NCBI GenBank assembly: GCA_003427395.1
Contig: BFEA01000289.1
Span: forward strand, 487,599-508,939
Source of the DNA: Chara braunii
Lineage: Eukaryota > Streptophyta > Charophyceae > Charales > Characeae
Direction: 5' to 3'
Length of the DNA stretch: 21,341 nt
The position numbers were made by a program, and so were the translations under genes. This document shows, piece after piece, positions 15,311 to 21,341 of the stretch. Within the stretch, counting starts at the first letter, position 1. The number at the start of each line of letters is the position of its first letter. The notes beneath the pieces were generated by a model that had not been told where the DNA came from, did no database searches, and saw only the letters and a list, made by a program, of their open reading frames with translations.

Positions 15311-16113
15311 TTGATCCCAAAGGACAGGCCAAAGGTTGGATGTGGGAGGGACGCGGGGACCTGTGCAGGACCACCAGGCCACCAAACGACTGGAGCCTGC
15401 CCCCCTCTTCGAAAAGAGGTCAAGAAGCCTGAAAAGGTCCTTCCTCCTGCCAAGGACCCAGAAGTGAAAACACCTGACCCGAAACTGCATGTTCCCCCCC
15501 AAGGGAAAGACAAGCGCCCAAACTTGCCACCCAAGCAGCTGTACAAGAAACAGAAAAAACATGGCTTGGGTCCAGCAGCTATGGAATACGCCGACCGGAA
15601 AGCTGTAGACTGATCGAATGAGCAGCAAGGGGTATTGAATCTCAAGAATAAGACAACCGACACAATTAGCACATCCCATAAAACAAAAGACATTTCTGCG
15701 GCCCTAAAGGGAGGGTAGGGAGACTGTAGCGACCCCACAGAGGAAAACCAAAACCTGAAGGACTTCTTTGAGGAAGCCTTCGGTCCAGCACCGATGGAAA
15801 TAGAGATAAACCCCGCCCCCCCCCCCACCCCCGCGAGGTAGAAATGACTGATGCACAGGGACAGCCGGTCACCGGAAGTTGGCCTGCAAGGAGTGGGGGA
15901 TTGGCTGATGGAAAGCCTCCACCTGAAATGTGGAATAGGAAACGATGAATTTTGGAATGGGGTGTATAGGGCACTGATTCCCATGCTGGAAAGCAGTGCA
16001 AACCTTGAGATCGTTCTGATGCAGGGCCTGCCAGAGGGGTCAACTGGCAAGATATTTGTCATAAACTACGCAGCGTTGTACTCACCCGTTTCCAACCCCC
16101 AACCCTCGATCTG
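15311..16113 (+). pseudogene. Degenerate retroelement ORF1-like coding remnant
   Basis: Plus-strand frames at 15311-15613 and 15851-16113, with further coding-like sequence between them in a shifted frame, give a Lys/Pro-rich basic segment (for example KDPEVKTPDPKLHVPP), an acidic segment with DFFEEAFGPAPMEIEI, and a more globular piece (GDWLMESLHLKC, then LEIVLMQGLPEGSTGKIF). The Lys/Pro-rich composition, frame breaks and proximity to the LINE downstream suggest ORF1 of an L1-like element. No zinc knuckle or RNA-recognition motif is evident, so the family is inferred. Confidence 0.4.
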
Positions 16114-16594
16114 AAAGGACATGAGGAACCTCCGCCTCAAGTGCCGAAGTGATGCAGGTGGACAAACATGAAAAGAGCAGCAGCCCCCAGGGAGAAAACA
16201 CAACCGTTAAAGAGCACACTTGTGACACGCCCAACCTCGCACCCCACCCTTCGTTCTGTACCTGTGAACGTCGATCAGAGTGAATGGGGGTAAGGCGGAG
16301 GATTTTTGGCCGGTGGGGTTGAATCGCCCGGGTGGAACGGGGGATTCTTGTTTCGTACCGAGGCAGGTCTTGAATTTGGGCCGTCGTCAACGGCAAAAGA
16401 GAGAGACCAAGGAAGGAAAAGGGGTTATTTCAAAATGGCAGGTTATGTCCGACTTTCAAAACTTATGCTCGGCCGAGGGGGCGGCAAACAACGTGCTGCC
16501 CGACCGACTATCGGTAAAAACCAGAAGGAGAATGGAAAAGAACCGGGGGAAGCAGAATTCACCACTCCTTTCGTGCTAGGTTCACGCTAACTCA
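16114..16594 (+). other. Unrecognised coding-like stretch
   Basis: The frame at 16306-16590 encodes a Gly/Lys/Arg-rich segment (MAGYVRLSKLMLGRGGGKQR, then GKNQKENGKEPGEAEF). Overlapping frames are also open. I recognise no domain. It may belong to the retroelement debris on either side. Confidence 0.3.
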
Positions 16595-17164
16595 GTGGCG
16601 GAAGCCCCACAGGCACGGATTTTTCAGGCCTCGATGTCGGATTCATCAAGCCCACATGAGGGTCCCGGAGCGGCGTCGCTTAGAATAGGCGTTGTTGGGG
16701 GAACCCGGGTCCAGAAGGTAGCCGGGGGCGCGCTTGCGTTGCGGGAGAGTTCTGCGAATCGAGCTGCACATTCGTATCGCAGGACTAGTCTTCGCCAGGA
16801 GCACGAATCTCCCTGGTAACACTAGCGGCAGTTAAACCGAGGTCGCCACGTGGTGTGGGCCGTGGACCAGGGTAACACTGTCAGATCGGTGTACGGTAGG
16901 ATAAAGGGAGGGGAAGAGAAACGGTCAATCAGCACAAACCCACTCCCTCCTATGTGGCAGGACTAGGTGGGGTTATACAAATGAATTTGCTCCGTTCATC
17001 GCAGCGTGTTCCGTACATCCTCATCGCAGTACACGCTATTGTCGTTTGCGACCGGGAAGGACGGTAGCGCACTGCGATGGACCGACGCAAAGGTCGAGCA
17101 CGGGCAACGACCTGCGCTCGCATCCGTTGAGATGAACGCGGACTCCATGCAAAGGTCAATGGAA

Positions 17165-17226
<62 letters not shown>

Positions 17227-17582
17227 CGTCAACCCGAATGCAGGTTCAGCGATCCGTCGTCATGATCGCCATTAGTTACCAGGGCGAAGGTGACCTTGAT
17301 CGAGTCGCAGAGATATCAGCCGCGTTGCAGAGATGCGAGCGACTGATCTCCACGGTTGTCGAGCGTAAGTCGAGGGAAGGGGAAAAGGGGGCGACACCAG
17401 CCCATTTGGCCCGGATCCTCTACATGTGCGAGGAGAGGGGAGGAAAAGAGTTTAGCGTCGATCCCGTGCATACACGTGGTGCCGGGATTGAAAAAGTGTA
17501 CGGGGAAGGGAGGGAAATCCAACACACTCATGGATCCATGCAGATGGTCGACACCCAGCGTTCCCCAAAATTGTGCCTATAA
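16595..17582 (+). pseudogene. Broken unidentified coding region split by a (CT)n repeat
   Basis: The frame opening at 16595 is interrupted by stops at 16817, near 16964 and near 16982. It then resumes in the same frame through WAVDQGNTVRSVYGRI and a Ser/Thr/Lys-mixed stretch ending SMQRSMELL at about 17166. A (CT)n tract interrupts it, and coding-like sequence resumes in another frame at about 17240 (VQRSVVMIAISYQGEGDLDR, then EISAALQRCERLISTVVE). Balanced composition and frame continuity suggest a decayed gene or element protein. I do not recognise the family. Confidence 0.35.
17166..17227. repeat. (CT)n(GT)n microsatellite
   Basis: Fifty bases of CT followed by a short GT run. It sits inside an otherwise coding-like stretch, and its length sets the frame change between the two sides. 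Confidence 0.95.
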
Positions 17583-17837
17583 GCACCCACACATCTGCTC
17601 ATTTATCTATCTTGGACAGTGAGACATTCAGCATCCATACACTCTCGCACCACAACGTGCATACAACAGAATACCCATACTTTGGGATGTTGCACACATC
17701 ACAATTGGACAAAGCAGCAATGGAGATAAAAGCGAGTTTCTCACTATTCAAAAATTCTCACATGGTTGGCCGCCCTGGGCACAACCCCCAATCCATCCGA
17801 ACCACCGGCAATCATAGCAACAAGGCCCTGCTGCTGA

Positions 17838-18359
17838 TGGCGTCCGATCTCCACCACCGCTCCGTCGCCCGACTGCCTTACCCCCACGTTTATTGTTGAG
17901 TCCGTCCCACGTCGTCACTTTGTTCGTCACGTGGGCACGTCAAACCTGTTTGACGCCGTGGACCTCGCGCATAGCTCGCGCAGCACTGCAGCCAAGATCA
18001 AAGATAAGGAGAGGAAGGGACTGTGAGAATTTATAGCGCGGAAGGAGGAGGGGTGCCAACATGAGGTGTGGATAGCAAGGGGTGTTGATGAGCAGGACAG
18101 AAGAAGGGCCGAGGTTACGGAGGATCGAAAGAGACGGGTTGAAAGTTCCATGTAATTGGGGTGGTCGTTCAAGTGGTGCGTGTTTTCCGAGTTCACCACA
18201 TTTATCCGACCATCCCAACTACACAGCCAATTGCTCGCAATGATGGGTGAGGAGAGGATCGGACTTTGCTCGTGGGAAGACGAAGAGGCATGCAAGAAGG
18301 GAAGAGGGCGCGGAGATGCAAAGCGGGGGAACGGGTTTGCGCGGCGTGCAAAAATTTGA
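17838..18359 (+). pseudogene. Unidentified coding-like frame with two in-frame stops
   Basis: One frame runs from 17838 to 18359 with TGA at 18024-18026 and TAA at 18153-18155 as the only breaks. It encodes HVGTSNLFDAVDLAHSS, a charged EDRKRRVESSM region and a basic end GRGDAKRGNGFARRAKI. There is no ATG near the start. It could be a decayed element protein or, with introns, a divergent gene; I cannot assign it. Confidence 0.3.
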
Positions 18360-18517
18360 AAAACAGCCGCACGCGCGGTATTGCGCAAGAAGTCAAAATT
18401 TTCATCCACACTGATTCCTAACCGTTTCTTGGATTTCTCGGCGCGGTTGCTAACCGTCCGCGTGGAAAAGTTATCAGGGGCAGTTCAAAAAATATACATA
18501 TATAAGTTTTTGTTCCG

Positions 18518-18535
18518 CCCCCCCCCCCCCCCCCC
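18518..18535. repeat. C18 homopolymer
   Basis: Run of 18 C preceded by an AT-rich ATATACATATATAAG tract. Together they mark low-complexity sequence between coding remnants. Confidence 0.95.
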
Positions 18536-18739
18536 ACCTTTTTTTAAGAAGAAGAAAAAGAAAAACGAAAGGAAAAAGGACACCACTTTTCTCGATCAGC
18601 CAGAATCCGTGCTTAGAGGCTTACTTGGGATTTTTCCCTAAGGGTATGGAAAGCCGCTGAGTACGGATACTGGCTTGTCGTACACTTTCCCCACCGTGGA
18701 AGAATTGGATGGAAACACCAAGAAACAAAGAGAAAGGAA

Positions 18740-19753
18740 GAGGAAGGAGGATTAGAAAGAAGGAAACGAGGGGAAAGTGACAGAGGACAAGGAAGAACAG
18801 CTTGAGAGTAAAAACAAGGAGGAGCAGAAAGAGGGTGCAAAGAATGAGGCTGAAAGGGGTGAGGAAGGAATGAGGCAATTGGAGCCGAATGAGGTTGCAG
18901 GGGACAATGGAGGCGAGAACAGGCAACCACAGCGGAGGAACCCGGACTGGGGACAGGACAAACTAGGTAGACAAAGACACAAGAGACCAACAAGGGGAAA
19001 ATCTGGACCTGGTAAATGGGGAGACCCGGAAAGAGGATGAAACAGAACAAACAGGGACGAACACTCCAGAAGGTATGTGCCTGGCGCTGGCATCTTGAAA
19101 GCCGGCCACACCTCAGGTACAACGAACCAACCAAAATGTCTCCCTGCCCCCCAAACCCCCGTAGGTTGAACTCACTAGCAAGTGACAAAAAATATGCCAC
19201 CTGCTAGAAAAAGCACCCCCAGACGGAGCGCCCTCGATAAAGGCATAGTATTCCTGCCGGTGAGACAAAAAGATGGACACTGGGAGGTGGGCCTCGCTGT
19301 TCCTCCAGGGGCGGCATGTGGAGAGGTATCCATCTAAGGACGCTCCTCCTTCCTCGCATTCACATCATGGGCAGAAGGTCTGACACTCCGGAAGAAGGAT
19401 ATCTCTGATTTGATCCAGGAACAACTTTCGGAGGGGGCCACCTCAGCCCTGCTGCTCTAATATGGACAACATAGGCTGGCAGCCAAACACATTTTTTTGT
19501 GCTATGACCACTCGTCAGCAGAGGGTCTGTGCTGGCTGAACCAAGAAGCTCTCAAGGATCTACAATTGTTAAAGATCAAGCCCGACGACCTCTGTTCGGT
19601 AACCGAAATGTCACGCTGCAGAAAGGCAGCCTGCTTGCTACGGAAACGTGGCTGCCCCTGTACAAATATACACAAAAATCAACATTAGGGATGAACGTTG
19701 TGGATGCATTATACGGTAGGGACAAGGTTTGGAAACTCAGCGAATGACAAGCC
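18740..19753 (+). pseudogene. LINE upstream region / ORF1-like remnant
   Basis: Glu/Lys-rich frame 18777-19040 (KEEQLESKNKEEQKEGAKNE), then a basic Arg/Pro segment, and from about 19200 a frame with FLPVRQKDGHWEVGLAVPPG, CYDHSSAEGLCWLNQEAL and KIKPDDLCSVTEMSR, broken by stops near 19336 and 19458. It leads directly into the endonuclease domain, which supports an origin as ORF1 or the ORF1-ORF2 junction of the same LINE. No diagnostic ORF1 motif was found. Confidence 0.45.
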
Positions 19754-20370
19754 GACCTCGACCTGCGCTCACTTAACATAAATGGACTGGCTTCAGCAAA
19801 GCACGCCAAAAGACAAACAATTTTGGACTAACTCAAAGGGGTAGAGGGTAGTGACTGGCCAGATATAGTGTGCCTGCAAGAAACCCACCTCACGGACAAC
19901 CCAGAACATAGCCACACACACACAGAAATCTGGCCACACCAGGTCTATCGGGCCCATGCCCCCGACCAGGTAGTGGGGGAGTCGTTATATGGCTTCCCCC
20001 CGACTCACGGGTAGAAATGCTTAATTGGTCAGCGGATCAAGAAGAAGGTCAGTGGGTTTACTTACTGGCAACGCTGGAGCTGGAAGTAGTCAATATTTTA
20101 AATGTATATGCTCCAGACGAGCCGGCAGCACGCCAAAACTTCTTTCAGTCCCTAAAAACCAAACCGCAAGTAGACATCCCAACGATCCTAGCGGGTGACT
20201 TCAACGCCGCCCGAAACCGTTGGCTTGACAAATGAAAACTTCCAACACCTTTCCCAATCCATGAAGAAAATGACTAAAGAATCATCGCTGGATTATCACA
20301 ATCCCTCAACCTCTTCGATACTCGTAGAAGACAATTCCCCACCGAACGTCGATTCACGTTGCGAGAAAGG
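19754..20370 (+). pseudogene. LINE ORF2: apurinic/apyrimidinic-type endonuclease, frameshifted
   Basis: L1-type endonucleases nick target DNA to prime reverse transcription. Motifs appear in the expected order: LRSLNINGLAS (Asn of motif I, from about 19760), DIVCLQETHLTD (catalytic Glu, about 19862-19897), GGVVIWLPPDSRVEM (about 19975-20019), VVNILNVYAPDEPAARQNFF (Tyr region, about 20087-20146) and TILAGDFNAARNRWLD (Asp and Asn, 20182-20229). The first two motifs are in one frame, with a TAA at about 19829. The rest are in another frame after a shift near 19970, and a TGA follows at 20233. The C-terminal part, with SLNLFDTRRRQFPTERRFTL in a third frame, lacks a clear SDH motif. The copy is therefore dead. 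Confidence 0.88.
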
Positions 20371-21125
20371 CGTCGAAATACCGCACAGACCTGGTCCTAA
20401 CTTCATAAGAGATATAAGGGGCTCTTCAAATAGCAGAGACACTCCCGCATAGACCTGGAACATGCGAGGTGCATCGCCATCTTCTCATTTAGGAAGAAAC
20501 CAGACCAGGGCAGGGAATTCTACAAACTCTCTCTTTTGGCCATCGAACGGTTCAGAGCCTTTCTCAAAGAAGTCTGGTCTTTCTGACAAGAACGAAGAGA
20601 GGACATCCGTGATGACATAGTGTGGTTCAACAACGGTCGAGCATTCCTAGGTCGCAAGTGCAACGAATACTCGAAACTTCTCTCGAAGCGACGCCACGCC
20701 GAAGAAATAGACCTACAACACCAACTGCAACAACTGCAACAACAGGAAGATGATAGCCAATACCATTTAATGGAAGCTAGGTTTCTAGGATATATAGAAC
20801 ACTGATGGCAGGTCGCCAGAATCCGTGAGAATTCTTTGAACACAACATGGCAGGTGCAGTGGATGTGAGGTTCTTTGCAATGGCCAAGGCCAAGTCAGGA
20901 AGATCGATAATTGAGGCCTTGGAGGATCCCAAGTCTAGCCAAGGTCCCCTATGCACATCAACTGCAGCCTGCAAAAAAATAACAAGGGACTTCTACCAGA
21001 CCTTGTTTACATATGAATGCGAAGACTGGCTTGGCATACAGCGAATTGAGGAAACTGAGGATTTTTTGCGCCTATTAAATAAAACTCTCAATGAGCAACA
21101 AAGACAGGCTTTAGACAGTGTCGTC
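20371..21125 (+). pseudogene. LINE ORF2 linker between endonuclease and reverse transcriptase
   Basis: Frames give KKPDQGREFYKLSLLAIERF, a Gln-rich coiled-coil-like stretch (EEIDLQHQLQQLQQQEDDSQ) and, from about 20847, VDVRFFAMAKAKSGRSIIEA followed by ITRDFYQTLFTYE and EQQRQALDSVV. This matches the order seen in plant-type L1 elements just before the reverse transcriptase. Stops and frame changes occur near 20585 and 20803. Similarity ends at about 21120, and no reverse transcriptase motif follows. Confidence 0.75.
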
Positions 21126-21258
21126 CCCCGTACGTCGCAAGGGGGGTCTCCATACGGCCCGTGTGTACGTATGGACGGATGGGCGTACGGGCGTACGGAC
21201 GACGACCGTACGACGGTGATTTAGAGGCAACAAAAAACCGAAAAAAAAATAAAAAAAA
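21126..21258. repeat. CGTACGG-rich sequence and A-rich tract replacing the LINE 3' end
   Basis: Directly after the LINE similarity ends, CGTACGG/CGTAYGGACGG-type units recur (21127-21215). An A-rich stretch at 21229-21259 follows. This is not coding and not LINE-like, so it marks a deletion or recombination junction. Confidence 0.55.
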
Positions 21259-21284
21259 ATGGGGTTGTAGATTTACAACCCCAT
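21259..21284. other. Perfect 11-bp hairpin flanked by A-rich and (AT)n DNA
   Basis: ATGGGGTTGTA and TACAACCCCAT pair without mismatch around a GATT loop. A-runs precede it and an (AT)n run (21283-21297) follows. It could be the end of a small mobile element or a structured RNA 3' end; no family is recognised. Confidence 0.6.
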
Positions 21285-21321
21285 ATATATATATATATTT
21301 TCTTGAGCTTTGAAAGGATTT

Positions 21322-21341
21322 AAAAAAAAAAAAAAAAAAAA
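21322..21341. repeat. Poly(A) run at the window end
   Basis: About 20 A end the window. It may be the tail of a retroposed sequence or simply the point where the assembly stops. Confidence 0.9.

Noticed and set aside
14695-16062. Minus-strand frames of 196 and 253 codons as possible genes
   Set aside because: No recognisable motif; they oppose plus-strand sequence with better coding character, and their ends are low complexity.

Overview
The window looks like nuclear DNA from a green-lineage eukaryote with a large, repeat-laden genome; a streptophyte alga such as a charophyte would fit. The species is my inference. The supports are the C-terminal exons of a plant VTE6-type protein with GT-AG introns over 1 kb long, plant-like U6 snRNA copies that are retropseudogenes, tRNA-derived SINE-like repeats, an L1-like LINE, and many microsatellites and minisatellites. 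Nothing suggests a bacterial, organellar or viral replicon. One undetermined base (N at 7502) and low-complexity sequence at both ends point to a draft assembly whose contig edges fall in repeats.

Layout. 1-5514: the 3' part of a VTE6/TMEM19 (DUF92) gene on the + strand, with three coding exons (2077-2200, 3445-3549, 5419-5514) separated by introns full of simple repeats, minisatellites and tRNA-like fragments; earlier exons lie before the window. 5515-8400: intergenic DNA with a short-period minisatellite, a (CT)n run and a possible TATA box. 8403-10328: an uninterrupted 641-codon reading frame for a bacterial-type family 2 glycosyltransferase with two membrane segments, a long basic N-terminal extension, a ~50-residue insertion and a Ser/Pro repeat tail. 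10329-12530: repeat families, including three ~228-bp tandem units. 12840-13700: a cluster of SINE-like repeats; one copy carries a U6 snRNA retropseudogene flanked by a perfect 16-bp target-site duplication. A second, 5'-truncated U6 copy follows at 13838-13903. 14034-14332: a recent 150-bp tandem duplication carrying a small palindromic MITE-like element. 15311-21130: decayed retroelement and other coding debris, ending in an L1-like LINE with clear endonuclease motifs but no reverse transcriptase. The window closes with a perfect hairpin and a poly(A) run.

Only two host protein genes are supported. They are adjacent and co-oriented, but each should have its own promoter and no functional link is evident. 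VTE6 acts in phytol recycling to tocopherol. The glycosyltransferase probably loads a sugar onto a polyprenyl-phosphate carrier. The most notable points are the bacterial-type glycosyltransferase and the nested U6-in-SINE insertion, which records LINE-type retroposition with an unoccupied paralogous site about 470 bp away. I did not find a convincing new biological system.
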